A DNA stretch of 64,000 nt from Corynebacterium urogenitale (lineage in GTDB: Bacteria; Actinomycetota; Actinomycetes; Mycobacteriales; Mycobacteriaceae). The stretch's first letter is position 1. Each line of letters opens with the position of its first letter. Shown in pieces: positions 33,777 to 42,476 of the stretch. Below the pieces are notes generated by a model. The model was not told where the DNA came from. It was given only the letters and a program-made list of their open reading frames with translations, and searched no databases. A program made the translations under genes and the position numbers. The stretch covers positions 806,001 through 870,000 of the forward strand of contig NZ_CP045032.1 in assembly GCF_009026825.1 (NCBI RefSeq), read 5' to 3'.

Positions 33777-35213
33777 TTAGCAGTCGAAGTACATCTCGAA
33801 CTCCTGCGGGGTTGGGCGCAGGCGAACTGGTGCGATCTCGTTGTCGTACTTGTAACCGATGTAGGTATCGATCAGGTCATCGGTGAAGACACCGCCGGCG
33901 GTGAGGAATTCGTGATCCTCCTCCAGAGCCTTGAGAGCAGCCTCGAGGGAAGTAGGAGCCTGAGGAATGTTCTTTGCTTCCTCCGGTGGGAGCTCGTAGA
34001 GATCCTTGTCCACTGGGGCGTGAGGCTCGATGCGGTTCTTGATGCCGTCCAGGCCGGCCATCATCATGGCGGCGAAGCCGAAGTATGGGTTGCCGGATGG
34101 GTCTGGAGCGCGGAACTCGAGACGCTTTGCCTTCGGGTTGGAGCCGGTGATCGGGATACGCACAGCAGCGGAGCGGTTGCGCTGGGAGTACACGAGGTTG
34201 ATTGGAGCTTCGAAGCCCGGCACCAGGCGGTGGTAGGAGTTCAGGGTTGCATTGGTAAAGGCCAGCACAGCGCCTGCGTGCTCCAGGATGCCGCCGATGT
34301 AGTAGCGGGCGATGTCGGACAGGCCACCGTAGCCGTTCTCATCGTGGAAGAGTGGCTGGCCATCCTTCCACAGGGACTGGTGGGCGTGCATGCCGGAGCC
34401 GTTGTCGCCAGCGAGTGGCTTTGGCATGAAGGTCGCAACCTTGCCGGCAGCCCACGCGGTGTTCTTGATGATGTACTTGAAGGTCTGCAGATCATCAGCA
34501 GCGTGCAGCAGGGTGTTGAACTTGTAGTTGATCTCCTGCTGGCCACCGGTGCCCACCTCGTGGTGAGCGCGCTCCAGCTCGAAGCCACCGTTGATCAGGT
34601 TGCGGGACATGTCGTCGCGCAGGTCCTGGAAGTGGTCGTATGGAGCGGTAGGGAAGTAGCCACCCTTTGGACGGGTCTTGTTACCGCGGTTAGGGGTGCC
34701 GTCTGGGTTCAGCTCTTCGCCACGGTTCCACCAACCCTCGATGGAATCGACCTCGTAGAAGGCGTGATTCATCTCTGCGGAGTAGCGAACGTTATCGAAA
34801 ACGTAGAACTCAGCCTCAGGGCCGAAGAAGCAGGTGTCAGCAATGCCGGTGGAGGACAGGTACTGCTCAGCCTTGCGGGCAACGTTACGAGGGTCGCGGG
34901 AGAATGGCTCGCGAGTGAAAGGATCGTGGACGAAGAACTTGATGTTCAGGGTCTTCGCCTGACGGAAAGGATCGATACGAGCGGTCGCGAGGTCCGGCAG
35001 CAGGTTCATGTCGGACTCTTCGATGGTAGTGAAGCCGCGGACGGAGGAGCCGTCGAATGCGAGGCCTTCCTCTACAACATCTTCGTCGAACGCGTCAGCC
35101 GGGATGGTGAAGTGCTGCTCCTGACCCGGGACATCGGTGAATCGGATGTCGACGAACTCAACGTCGTTATCCTTGATGTACTTGACGACTTCTTCGGCAG
35201 TCTTGAATGACAC
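33777..35213 (-). CDS. glnA: Glutamine synthetase type I (main enzyme)
   Basis: The principal ammonia-assimilating glutamine synthetase, 478 residues, forming a dodecamer in this family. All canonical blocks are present: [74 protein letters not shown] and [13 protein letters not shown]. The adenylylation loop is [11 protein letters not shown] with Tyr406, the predicted target of GlnE encoded at 5746-8985. In C. glutamicum glnA is repressed by AmtR under nitrogen sufficiency; I see only a weak half-match to the AmtR box in the upstream region, so control is uncertain. The order glnA1, RDD protein, DUF4191 protein, lipA, lipB, dlaT follows the mycobacterial Rv2220-Rv2215 arrangement. Confidence 0.97.
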   Translation of the reverse strand: MSFKTAEEVVKYIKDNDVEFVDIRFTDVPGQEQHFTIPADAFDEDVVEEGLAFDGSSVRGFTTIEESDMNLLPDLATARIDPFRQAKTLNIKFFVHDPFTREPFSRDPRNVARKAEQYLSSTGIADTCFFGPEAEFYVFDNVRYSAEMNHAFYEVDSIEGWWNRGEELNPDGTPNRGNKTRPKGGYFPTAPYDHFQDLRDDMSRNLINGGFELERAHHEVGTGGQQEINYKFNTLLHAADDLQTFKYIIKNTAWAAGKVATFMPKPLAGDNGSGMHAHQSLWKDGQPLFHDENGYGGLSDIARYYIGGILEHAGAVLAFTNATLNSYHRLVPGFEAPINLVYSQRNRSAAVRIPITGSNPKAKRLEFRAPDPSGNPYFGFAAMMMAGLDGIKNRIEPHAPVDKDLYELPPEEAKNIPQAPTSLEAALKALEEDHEFLTAGGVFTDDLIDTYIGYKYDNEIAPVRLRPTPQEFEMYFDC

Positions 35214-35603
35214 TGTCTTACTTCCGTTCCTTGCAGTTGGAATTTGCTACGAGCCAGACCATCGAGCGCGGGGTGCTAGTGGTCTCGATCATGAAAGTGA
35301 TACTACGAAACATCTATTGCTCGTTGATCAATCTCATGTTTCCGACTTATTAACTTATCGGTTAACTTGTTTCCGGCTGATTATCTGACTTTTGGCCATA
35401 CTTGCGCCGCACGCTGCTGATCCAGAGCTGGAGCCACACAAAAGTTGTGACGGCTCACACCATGGCAGGAGCAAGGTGCGCCGAAGCACTGTCCATAAGT
35501 CTATTAGTTTTTGCTGCCCCTCGTGTCCCCTTGGGGGTAGTAGAGCATATTGGGGTCGGCGGATTGTGTGTTTTCTCCGCGTCCCTATACTCTCGAAGTC
35601 ATC
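35214..35603. other. Divergent regulatory region of glnA1 and the RDD gene
   Basis: About 390 bp, A+T-rich between 35280 and 35400. On the minus strand it contains repeated CGGAAACA (two copies about 34 bp apart) and AAGTTAA (two copies) motifs upstream of glnA1, and on the plus strand the RDD promoter at 35564-35591. No gene is evident. Confidence 0.55.
35564..35591 (+). promoter_or_regulatory. Promoter for a nearly leaderless RDD-protein transcript
   Basis: TTGTGT (35564-35569) and TATACT (35586-35591) are separated by 16 bp. The -10 element ends 12 bp before the ATG at 35604 and no ribosome-binding site is present, which suggests a leaderless or nearly leaderless mRNA. Confidence 0.6.
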
Positions 35604-36080
35604 ATGACTGACAAGCGCTCTTGGCTCGAAGGCCCGCAGGTCCCGGGTGAAAATGAGAACCCCCACAACCTTTCCTCCTACGCCGGAGAGAACCTCGGCT
35701 TGCCGAAGTCAGGGGCGGGCTCGCTGGCGACGCTGATGCCGCGCATGGCAGCGCTGCTGCTGGACTGGCTACTGTGCTACGCCATGGCCTTCTTCATCAC
35801 CAGCGTCACCGACTGGTTTGGTGATAACGCCACAGTGACTGCGATTCTGTGGATGGTTCTGAGGGTGGTCAGCGTAACGCTTTTCGCCCAATCACCGGGG
35901 CATGCGATCGTGGGTATCGGTGTGGCTCGTCTGGATGATCCAACCCAGCGAGTGGGATTCTTCCGCGCCCTGTTCCGCACTGTGCTGACTTTCTTCCTCT
36001 TCCCGCCGGTCATCCAAGACACCGACGGGCGTGGCATGCATGACCGCGCCACCGGTACTGGAGTGATCCGCACTCGCTAA
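35604..36080 (+). CDS. RDD-family membrane protein
   Basis: A 158-residue protein with a hydrophilic N-terminal segment of about 45 residues followed by the RDD domain: ATLMPRMAALLLDWLLCYAMAFFI (R and D of the first helix), VTAILWMVLRVVSVTLFAQSPGHAIVGIGVARLDD, and VGFFRALFRTVLTFFLFPPVIQDTDGRGMHDRATGT at the C terminus with the typical GRGxHDRxxGT ending. It has three hydrophobic segments. The function of the family is poorly known (some members are ion exchangers). The mycobacterial counterpart Rv2219A sits in the same place next to glnA1. Confidence 0.88.
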   Translation: MTDKRSWLEGPQVPGENENPHNLSSYAGENLGLPKSGAGSLATLMPRMAALLLDWLLCYAMAFFITSVTDWFGDNATVTAILWMVLRVVSVTLFAQSPGHAIVGIGVARLDDPTQRVGFFRALFRTVLTFFLFPPVIQDTDGRGMHDRATGTGVIRTR

Positions 36081-36091
36081 TCCTCTTGTAG

Positions 36092-36135
36092 CCGTGGCAT
36101 TTTCTGACTCACTGACAGAAAATGCCACGGTTTCT
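36092..36135 (+). terminator. Rho-independent terminator after the RDD gene
   Basis: CCGTGGCATTTTCTG (36092-36106) and CAGAAAATGCCACGG (36116-36130) form a perfect 15-bp stem with a 9-nt loop, followed by TTTCTC. It separates the RDD gene from the convergent LysE-type gene. Confidence 0.85.
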
Positions 36136-36195
36136 CAACTTTCTGGCCGCAATTCCCGGGCATTATCTAGCACCCCGTCGGAAACTGCCATTCAC

Positions 36196-36837
36196 TCAAT
36201 AAATCCCCTTGATGCCGTGAAACAACAGCACGCAACCAGCCACGAGGAAAAACAAGCCCGCTGCCACGTCAATCCACGGGCCGGCCGCCAGAAGGCGCCG
36301 GCGCACCGGTCCCGTCGAGATGAAAATCGCTAGCGATGCGAAGACCACAAAAGCCTGCGCTACGATGACGAAACCCAAGGCCAAGTTCGTCCATAGCGGA
36401 GCAGCTGCTGGTAGCAGGGGAGCCATGATCGCCGCGAAGTACAAAACGATCTTCGGGTTGGACACATTTGTTGCCAAGCCGTGGCGAAAATTTGACCAGC
36501 GCGAACCCAATAACACATTCACATCAATATCCGCCGGTTTTAAACCCCACTGCGCACGCGCGGACTTCAGTAGCCCATAGGACATATACAGAATCCACAG
36601 GCCACCAAACAGCTGGATCAAGCCCAGCAGCTCTGGGTAGCGCGCCAGGATCACGGCGGCACCTGCGATTGTCAGCGTTACCCAGAAGCTGACACCCAAT
36701 ACAATGCCCGCAATCGCGGACAAAGCATGCGGGCGTGACTTCGCGGCCAAACGCAGTATCAGGAACATGTCTGGACCTGGGGTAATGATGCCTACGAAGT
36801 TGAGCACTAGGACGGTGCCCACAAGTTCAAGAGTCAT
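36196..36837 (-). CDS. LysE/RhtB-family amino-acid exporter
   Basis: A 213-residue membrane protein with about six hydrophobic segments. The N-terminal LNFVGIITPGPDMFLILRLAAKS contains the (S/T)PGP(N/D) signature of the LysE/RhtB translocators, followed by SRPHALSAIAGIVLGVSFW, and the central SNFRHGLATNVSNPKIVLYFAAIMAPLLP carries the NPK motif of the family. Members export amino acids such as threonine, homoserine or leucine; the substrate is not predictable. It is convergent with the RDD gene and is followed upstream on its own strand by the DUF4191 gene. Confidence 0.87.
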   Translation of the reverse strand: MTLELVGTVLVLNFVGIITPGPDMFLILRLAAKSRPHALSAIAGIVLGVSFWVTLTIAGAAVILARYPELLGLIQLFGGLWILYMSYGLLKSARAQWGLKPADIDVNVLLGSRWSNFRHGLATNVSNPKIVLYFAAIMAPLLPAAAPLWTNLALGFVIVAQAFVVFASLAIFISTGPVRRRLLAAGPWIDVAAGLFFLVAGCVLLFHGIKGIY

Positions 36838-37049
36838 AAAGTCTGTGATGAATCCTCGTGCAGAGTGTGAGAAACGACTGGCCCAGCCCCACGGTGAAGC
36901 TAACAGCCCCTCGGTGAAGCCACCAAGCTAGCGAGGGAAGCCAGCAAGCGAAGAGCCAAGCTTCCAAGAAAAAACCCAAAAAGGGCGCCCTTGGCGTCGA
37001 ACAAAAAGAACGACACGGACCAAGAGCGCCGTAGGAAAAGAGAGAGGAG
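36838..37049. other. Short intergenic region with possible minus-strand terminator
   Basis: Contains AAGGGCGCCCTT (36981-36992), which on the minus strand is followed by TTTGGGTTTTTT, a weak terminator for the DUF4191 gene. Two similar GGTGAAGC segments occur near 36890-36920. No gene is seen. Confidence 0.35.
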
Positions 37050-37823
37050 CTAGCTCTTCTTACCACGTGCTGCGGCACGGCGAGCACGGCGGTTCATGCC
37101 AGCCATCTGACCGCCCTTAGGCAGCGGACCCTTCGGCAGGGCATTAGCAGGATTATTTAAGCGAGCGATGGAAGCCACGCGACCGTTGAGAGAGTCGACA
37201 TCCTTCTTCTTGATGTTGCGAGGCAGGCGCATCAGGTGATTCTGCAGCTTCTTCAGCGGCACCTGACCCTCTTCTTCACCAACGATCACGTCGTAGATTG
37301 GGGTATCGCCCAAGATGCGAGCGAGCTTCTTGCGCTCCTGCGCCAGCATTGGCTTCAGGCGATGTGACTTGCCCTCGCCCACGAGCACGACGCCAGGGGT
37401 TCCCACCACTCGGTGTACGGCATCCATGTGGTGATTCGTAGCAACGCCATTCTCCGTAATCCACTTCATCCCCACGCCATCGCGCATATTGGACAAAGCC
37501 CACGCGGCAGCGCCTGCCTCGCCGTCGATCTGGTCATACACACCAGTCTGCAGGCGACGCGTGAAGACGAACAGCGCGGCCATCACGCCGAAGAGAATGC
37601 CGGTGATGAGGTTCAGCCACCACCAACCCCACACCAAGGACAGCAGCAGGAAAAGAATAATCGGCACGAGGAAAGCCAGCAGCATGTAAGGCACGAGCTT
37701 CTTGTCGCGCTTCCGCTGCAGTTGGAACGCCTGCCACATCTGGGCACGCGTCTGCTTACCGCGAGCGCGCTTCGCCGCACGCTCCGCCTTCTTGTTTTCC
37801 TTTTCGCGGATGTCCTTCGCCAT
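37050..37823 (-). CDS. DUF4191-type membrane protein (Rv2219-like)
   Basis: The 257-residue protein has a very basic N terminus (KENKKAERAAKRARGKQTR), two adjacent transmembrane helices near residues 44-90 (LVPYMLLAFLVPIILFLLL and LNLITGILFGVMAALFVF), and a cytoplasmic C-terminal domain with GAAAWALSNMR, HRVVGTPGVVLVGEG and ARILGDTPIYDVIVGEEEG, ending in an Arg/Ala/Lys-rich tail. This architecture is that of the uncharacterised actinobacterial DUF4191 family, located next to lipA as in mycobacteria. Function unknown. The conserved linkage suggests but does not prove a role connected with lipoylation or the envelope. Confidence 0.85.
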   Translation of the reverse strand: MAKDIREKENKKAERAAKRARGKQTRAQMWQAFQLQRKRDKKLVPYMLLAFLVPIILFLLLSLVWGWWWLNLITGILFGVMAALFVFTRRLQTGVYDQIDGEAGAAAWALSNMRDGVGMKWITENGVATNHHMDAVHRVVGTPGVVLVGEGKSHRLKPMLAQERKKLARILGDTPIYDVIVGEEEGQVPLKKLQNHLMRLPRNIKKKDVDSLNGRVASIARLNNPANALPKGPLPKGGQMAGMNRRARRAAARGKKS

Positions 37824-37867
37824 GTCCTTAACAATAGGCCATGGCCGGGACAGACAAAAAGTAGCCC

Positions 37868-38911
37868 CTATCGAGTGGTCACCGGGGTGTCCTGGGATGG
37901 ACCGTACTTATCCAGCAGTGCAGAGGCCTCCTGGGCGGTCGTGCCATCGAGCGTGTCCTCGAGGTGAGAGAGGTTTGCAGGGATCTTCTCTCCACGAGCC
38001 TGCTTCGCCTGCGCGTACAACCGGCCGGCGCGGTAGGAGGAGCGCACCAAGGGTCCAGACATGACCGCATTGATGCCGGCCTCATACGCTGCGTCGGAGT
38101 GCTGGAGGAACTCCTCCGGCTTAACCCAGCGCTCGATTGGGTGGTGCATGGAGGTCGGGCGCAGGTACTGGGTGATGGTCAGGATATCCGTACCGGCGGC
38201 GGCGAGATCCTTGATTGTATCGCGCACCTCCTCGGGCGTTTCGCCCATGCCGAGAATGAGGTTGGATTTCGTCACAAGGCCGTAGTCATGGGCAGCATTG
38301 ATGACTTCCAGCGAACGGTCGTAACGAAATGCCGGGCGAATGCGCTTGAAAATGCGCGGCACCGTCTCCAGGTTGTGCGCGAAGACCTCCGGTTCGGAAT
38401 CAAACACGATCTTCAGCAGCTCGGGCTTGCCGGAGAAGTCTGGGGTCAGGTTCTCCACGCCGGTGTTTGGGTTGAGCTTGTGGATCTGGCGAACAACCTC
38501 GGCGTATAGCCACGCGCCTTCGTCGTCGAGGTCATCACGGGTCACGCCGGTAATCGTCGCGTAGTTGAGACCCATCTCCTTGATGGATTCGGCCACGCGT
38601 CGCGGCTCGTCCCGATCTAGGGGCGAGGGGCGACCGGATTTGATCTGGCAGAAATCGCAGCGGCGGGAGCATGTATCGCCGCCGATGAGGAAGGACGCCT
38701 CGCGGTCCTCCCAGCATTCGTGGATATTTGGGCAGCCTGCCTCCTGGCACACAGTATGCAGGTCGGCTCCGGAGACGCGGTTTTTCATGTCTCGGAACTC
38801 AGGGCCCATTTTGGCCGTGGTCCTGATCCATCGAGGTTTTGCCTCAATGGGTGTCTGGGAGTTCTTCGCTTCGATTCGAAGCATGCGGCGTCCATCAGCA
38901 CTAACAGTCAT
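37868..38911 (-). CDS. lipA: Lipoyl synthase
   Basis: LipA is a radical SAM enzyme that inserts two sulfur atoms into octanoyl groups attached to lipoyl domains. Both iron-sulfur motifs are visible in the 347-residue protein: the auxiliary cluster cysteines C55, C60 and C66 ([13 protein letters not shown]) and the radical SAM cysteines C81, C85 and C88 (CSRRCDFC). [34 protein letters not shown] and [12 protein letters not shown] are further family blocks. The C-terminal SSYRAG supplies the serine ligand of the auxiliary cluster. The ATG at 38911 lies 10 bp after the lipB stop, so the two are co-transcribed. The main customer, DlaT, is encoded just upstream. Confidence 0.97.
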   Translation of the reverse strand: MTVSADGRRMLRIEAKNSQTPIEAKPRWIRTTAKMGPEFRDMKNRVSGADLHTVCQEAGCPNIHECWEDREASFLIGGDTCSRRCDFCQIKSGRPSPLDRDEPRRVAESIKEMGLNYATITGVTRDDLDDEGAWLYAEVVRQIHKLNPNTGVENLTPDFSGKPELLKIVFDSEPEVFAHNLETVPRIFKRIRPAFRYDRSLEVINAAHDYGLVTKSNLILGMGETPEEVRDTIKDLAAAGTDILTITQYLRPTSMHHPIERWVKPEEFLQHSDAAYEAGINAVMSGPLVRSSYRAGRLYAQAKQARGEKIPANLSHLEDTLDGTTAQEASALLDKYGPSQDTPVTTR

Positions 38912-38921
38912 GCGACCCACA

Positions 38922-39620
38922 CTACACGTCGGAGATTTTCAGATCGCCGTTGAGCGCGTCGATGATGTTCTTTTCCAACTCTGCCTGAACTTCTTCGGGC
39001 GATACATCGCGGCCAAGTTCCAAGCTCATGCTGGTCACGCCAGCATCCGAGATGCCGCAAGGCACGATGTGGTCGTAGAACTCCATGGTGTTATCGCAGT
39101 TCAGCGACATTCCGTGCATGGTGACCCCACGGGTGATGCGAATGCCGATTGCGGCGATCTTCCGCGCGGGCTTGAGCTCGCCTCCGACCACACCTGCGGG
39201 CAACCACACCCCGGAACGTCCTTCCACGCGCCCCACGCCGTCAATACCGAAGGCCTGGCAGGTGTGGATCAAGGCCTCTTCGAGGCGGCGTACATAATCA
39301 ACGACGTCAACTGGATCCGCAAGTTGGATGATCGGGTAAGCCACCAGTTGGCCGGGTCCATGCCAGGTGATCCTTCCACCCCTATCAACATCAACTACTG
39401 GTAGGCCGTTGGTTGGCCGGTCGGAGTCCTCGGTGCGCTTGCCCGCAGTGTAGGTGGAGGGGTGCTGCAGGAATAGAACCGTATCGGGGATCTTTCCATC
39501 GGCGCGGTCGGCCGCCATGGCTGCTTGCCGGTGCCACGTATCGGTGTAATCGACTTCCCCCAGCTCCTTGACTTCGATGGGGTCCTCGGAGCGGCGGATA
39601 CTTCCGTGTTGAAATCCCAT
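38922..39620 (-). CDS. lipB: Octanoyl-[acyl carrier protein]:protein N-octanoyltransferase
   Basis: LipB moves an octanoyl group from acyl carrier protein to the lysine of lipoyl domains, the step before LipA. The 232-residue protein has [67 protein letters not shown] (the conserved lysine and histidine) and [18 protein letters not shown] (catalytic cysteine). The start is uncertain: the ATG at 39620 is 13 nt from GAGGAG, and the ATG at 39632 is only 1 nt from it. lipA follows after 10 bp. Confidence 0.95.
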   Translation of the reverse strand: MGFQHGSIRRSEDPIEVKELGEVDYTDTWHRQAAMAADRADGKIPDTVLFLQHPSTYTAGKRTEDSDRPTNGLPVVDVDRGGRITWHGPGQLVAYPIIQLADPVDVVDYVRRLEEALIHTCQAFGIDGVGRVEGRSGVWLPAGVVGGELKPARKIAAIGIRITRGVTMHGMSLNCDNTMEFYDHIVPCGISDAGVTSMSLELGRDVSPEEVQAELEKNIIDALNGDLKISDV

Positions 39621-39673
39621 GGTCGCGATCATACTCCTCGTCCCGCGCAGAATTCCTTGAGCCAAGAACGAGG

Positions 39674-39708
39674 AAAACCCCGCACTTTCCGATTGAGTGC
39701 GGGGTTTT
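39674..39708 (-). terminator. Rho-independent terminator after dlaT
   Basis: AAAACCCCGCACT (39674-39686) and AGTGCGGGGTTTT (39696-39708) form a perfect 13-bp stem with a 9-nt loop. On the minus strand the stem ends in TTTTCCTC, 23 bp past the dlaT stop. Confidence 0.8.
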
Positions 39709-39730
39709 CTACGACGCGGGAGTCGGAGGC

Positions 39731-41920
39731 TTAGAGTTCCAGGTCAGCCTCGAAGTCACCGGTTTCCAGGCGATCACGAACCGTGGAAAGGAATCGGCCA
39801 GCGTCGGCGCCGTCGATGACCTGGTGATCGTAGGTCATCGGCAGGTAGACCATGTGACGGATGGCGATTGCCGAGGCACCGTCTTCGGTGAGAACTACAG
39901 GGCGCTGGACAATTGCACCGGTGCCCACCATCGCAGCCTGTGGCGGTACGAGGATTGGCGTGTCCGTCAGGGCGCCTTCGGAACCAATGTTAGTGATGGT
40001 GAAGGTACCGCCGGACAGATCATTCGGCTTCAGCTTGTTGTTGCGGGCGCGGTCTGCGATGTCCACAATCGCTGCGGCCAGCTCCGGCAGGCTCATGTCT
40101 TGGGCGTTGTGGATGACAGGGGAGAGCAGGCCAGCTTCCGTATCCACGGCGATACCCAGGTTGACCTGGCCGTGGTAGGTCATCTCCTTGGAGTCAGCGT
40201 TGTAGGACGCGTTGACATTCGGGTGTGCAACCAGGGCCTCGACCATTGCCTTGGCGAAGAATGGCAGGTAGGTCAGCTTCACGCCGTGCTTGGACTGGAA
40301 GGCATCCTTGTTCTTCGCGCGCAGCTCGGCGACACGGGTCATATCGACCTCGTGAACCTGGGTGAGCTGTGCGGAAGTACGCAGGGATTCGAGGGTCTTG
40401 GCAGCGGTGATCTCGCGAATGCGGTTGACCTTCTTGGTGGTGCCACGCAGCTCTGCCTTTGCAGGATCCACCTTGTAGGTGGAAGCGCGGGAGCCGGAAT
40501 CCTTGGCATCGCCTTGGTCTGCGGTGTCGCCATTGGCCGCAGCGAGGACATCCTGCTTGCGGATGCGACCGCCCACGCCGGTGCCCTCGACCTTGGAGAG
40601 ATCCACACCATGCTTGTCCGCGAGCTTGCGAACCAGTGGGGTGACGTATGGCAGGGAGCCCTCAGCCGGCTTGTTCGTGGACTCCTTCTTGGCCTCTGGC
40701 TTCTTATCTTCCGCCTTCGGCTGCGGCTCAGCCTTATCCTCCTTGGCTGGCTCCTTCTTCTCGGACTTCTCCGCCTGGGCGTTGGCCTTCTCGTCAGCGG
40801 AGTCGTCCGATGGCTTGTCTGCAGCCTTTTCTTCTGCTGCCTCGTCCTTGTCGTCCTCGGCTGGCTTGTCGTCCTTGGCTGGGGTGGATGCCTTGGCTGC
40901 TCCGTCGCCGATCTTGGCGATGACGGCGCCGACGTCGACGGTGTCGTCTTCCTCAGCGAGGATTTCGACGAGGGTACCGGCGACTGGGGATGGGATCTCG
41001 GTATCGACCTTGTCGGTGGAGACCTCCAGCAGTGGTTCGTCGACCTCGACCTTGTCGCCTGGCTTCTTCAGCCACTGGGTGATGGTGCCTTCGGTGACGG
41101 ACTCGCCGAGTTCTGGCATGGTCACGTCTTGAGTCTCGCCGGAGGCTTCGGAGGAGCTGGTGTCTTCGGCGTCGTCGGAAGCATCCTCGTCAGCGGAGTC
41201 GTCCGATGGCTTGTCTGCAGCCTTTTCTTCTGCTGCCTCGTCCTTGTCGTCCTCGGCTGGCTTGTCGTCCTTGGCTGGGGTGGATGCCTTGGCTGCTCCG
41301 TCGCCGATCTTGGCGATGACGGCGCCGACGTCGACGGTGTCGTCTTCCTCAGCGAGGATTTCGACGAGGGTACCGGCGGCTGGGGATGGGATCTCGGTAT
41401 CGACCTTGTCGGTGGAGACCTCCAGCAGTGGTTCGTCGACCTCGACCTTGTCGCCTGGCTTCTTCAGCCACTGGGTGATGGTGCCTTCGGTGACGGACTC
41501 GCCGAGTTCTGGCATGGTCACGTCTTGGGTCTCGCCGGAGGCTTCGGAGGAGCTGGTGTCTTCGGCGTCGTCGGAAGCATCCTCGTCAGCGGAGTCATCG
41601 GCATCCTCGGACTCGGAGGAGCCCTCAGCGGATGCGTCCTCGTCAGCGGAGTCATCGCTGGAATCGGAGGATGCTTCCTCGCCCTCTTCGCCGATCTTGG
41701 CGATGACGGCGCCCACGTCGACGGTATCGTCCTCTTCGGCGAGGATCTCCAAGAGTACGCCCGCGGCAGGGGATGGGATCTCGGTATCGACCTTGTCGGT
41801 GGAGACCTCGAGCAAAGGCTCGTCCACCTCGACTGTGTCACCGACCTTCTTCAGCCACTGGGTTACAGTGCCCTCTGTTACGGACTCGCCCAGTTCGGGC
41901 ATTTCGACGGAGTACGCCAT
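39731..41920 (-). CDS. Dihydrolipoamide acyltransferase (E2) with three lipoyl domains
   Basis: Core E2 of a 2-oxoacid dehydrogenase complex (in actinobacteria DlaT/SucB serves pyruvate dehydrogenase), 729 residues. Three lipoyl domains have lipoylated lysines at about K43, K172 and K304 ([13 protein letters not shown] in each), joined by long acidic Ser/Asp/Glu/Ala linkers. A peripheral-subunit-binding domain follows ([33 protein letters not shown]), then the catalytic domain with H699 and D703 in [16 protein letters not shown]. Domains 2 and 3 with their linkers are encoded by an almost perfect 396-bp duplication. The ATG at 41920 opens [13 protein letters not shown]. lipB and lipA lie downstream on the same strand. 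Confidence 0.96.
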   Translation of the reverse strand: MAYSVEMPELGESVTEGTVTQWLKKVGDTVEVDEPLLEVSTDKVDTEIPSPAAGVLLEILAEEDDTVDVGAVIAKIGEEGEEASSDSSDDSADEDASAEGSSESEDADDSADEDASDDAEDTSSSEASGETQDVTMPELGESVTEGTITQWLKKPGDKVEVDEPLLEVSTDKVDTEIPSPAAGTLVEILAEEDDTVDVGAVIAKIGDGAAKASTPAKDDKPAEDDKDEAAEEKAADKPSDDSADEDASDDAEDTSSSEASGETQDVTMPELGESVTEGTITQWLKKPGDKVEVDEPLLEVSTDKVDTEIPSPVAGTLVEILAEEDDTVDVGAVIAKIGDGAAKASTPAKDDKPAEDDKDEAAEEKAADKPSDDSADEKANAQAEKSEKKEPAKEDKAEPQPKAEDKKPEAKKESTNKPAEGSLPYVTPLVRKLADKHGVDLSKVEGTGVGGRIRKQDVLAAANGDTADQGDAKDSGSRASTYKVDPAKAELRGTTKKVNRIREITAAKTLESLRTSAQLTQVHEVDMTRVAELRAKNKDAFQSKHGVKLTYLPFFAKAMVEALVAHPNVNASYNADSKEMTYHGQVNLGIAVDTEAGLLSPVIHNAQDMSLPELAAAIVDIADRARNNKLKPNDLSGGTFTITNIGSEGALTDTPILVPPQAAMVGTGAIVQRPVVLTEDGASAIAIRHMVYLPMTYDHQVIDGADAGRFLSTVRDRLETGDFEADLEL
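40791..41582 (-). repeat. 396-bp tandem duplication within the E2 gene
   Basis: 40791-41186 and 41187-41582 match at 394 of 396 positions by direct comparison. One difference changes Ala to Val (GCC/GTC at the PxAGT position of the lipoyl domain) and one is silent. The unit covers one lipoyl domain plus one acidic linker, 132 codons. A short further stretch of the unit's beginning recurs at 41583. The first lipoyl domain (about 41690-41920) is clearly older and more diverged. Confidence 0.97.
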
Positions 41921-42068
41921 AGTGTTGATGCTCCTCTAGCTAAACAGAAATCAGCTGTGGTCGTATGTGGTTGAAATACTACCTAAGTCTACGCCTGACA
42001 GTTTGCGCACACAGGGTGGGGCAACCGAAGCCGTCGGATGTCCTTATTGGGCAGGTAAACTGTGCCGC

Positions 42069-42476
42069 GTGTTTAATCTTTTCGGCCGTTCGAAGAACCA
42101 GAGCGTGAAACCACCCCGGGCTCCGGGGGATACCGTTCGTCCTAAGGATCTCGCTTACCTGCAGGAATGGGCTGCCAAGCGTTCGGGGGTAGAGGGCTTC
42201 ATCGAGCCGGAAACGATCGTCAATGAGATGTCGGTCGTCTTCGTGGATGCTTCAGGGGAGTGGACACGGCGCAAGATCGGCGGCCCAAAAGGCATTGATG
42301 TCGTTCACCGCAAGACGGGGGTTCCGCTCTACTTCGCCGAGGAAACTGGCTACCCGCAGCGGATGCGAGATCGTATAGAAAAAGATCGAATTGTGCGCGA
42401 ACGCTTGAAACAACGCGAAAGGCGCGCCCGTCTAGAGCAAGAACGTCTAGAGCGAGCGCGCCACGAGGAGAGTTAG
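42069..42476 (+). CDS. Conserved-type hypothetical protein with basic C-terminal helix
   Basis: A 135-residue protein of unknown function. It opens MFNLFGRSKNQSVKPPRAPG, has a central globular stretch with RPKDLAYLQEWAAKRSGVEGFIEPETIVNEMSVVFVDASGEWTRRKIGG and GIDVVHRKTGVPLYFAEETGYPQRM, and ends in a strongly charged helix (ERLKQRERRARLEQERLERAR). The start was set at the GTG at 42069, which has a TAAACT -10-like element just upstream and no ribosome-binding site, pointing to a leaderless mRNA. I recall similar proteins beside pepA in other corynebacteria. Its stop codon overlaps the convergent pepA stop by 4 bp. Confidence 0.7.
   Translation: MFNLFGRSKNQSVKPPRAPGDTVRPKDLAYLQEWAAKRSGVEGFIEPETIVNEMSVVFVDASGEWTRRKIGGPKGIDVVHRKTGVPLYFAEETGYPQRMRDRIEKDRIVRERLKQRERRARLEQERLERARHEES

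Noticed and set aside
33573..35210. 545-codon open frame on the plus strand opposite glnA1
   Set aside because: Exact antisense of glnA1 with Val/Leu/Gly/Asp-rich translation; no ribosome-binding site or motif.
35214..35400. AmtR operator upstream of glnA1
   Set aside because: The best candidate (ATCTATTGCTCGTTGA near 35312) matches the AmtR consensus at only about 10 of 16 positions and lacks the right half-site.
39824..41974. 716-codon open frame on the plus strand opposite the E2 gene
   Set aside because: It mirrors the acidic repetitive lipoyl-domain coding sequence; its translation is Gly/Val/Leu-rich low complexity. The minus-strand E2 protein has complete family motifs.
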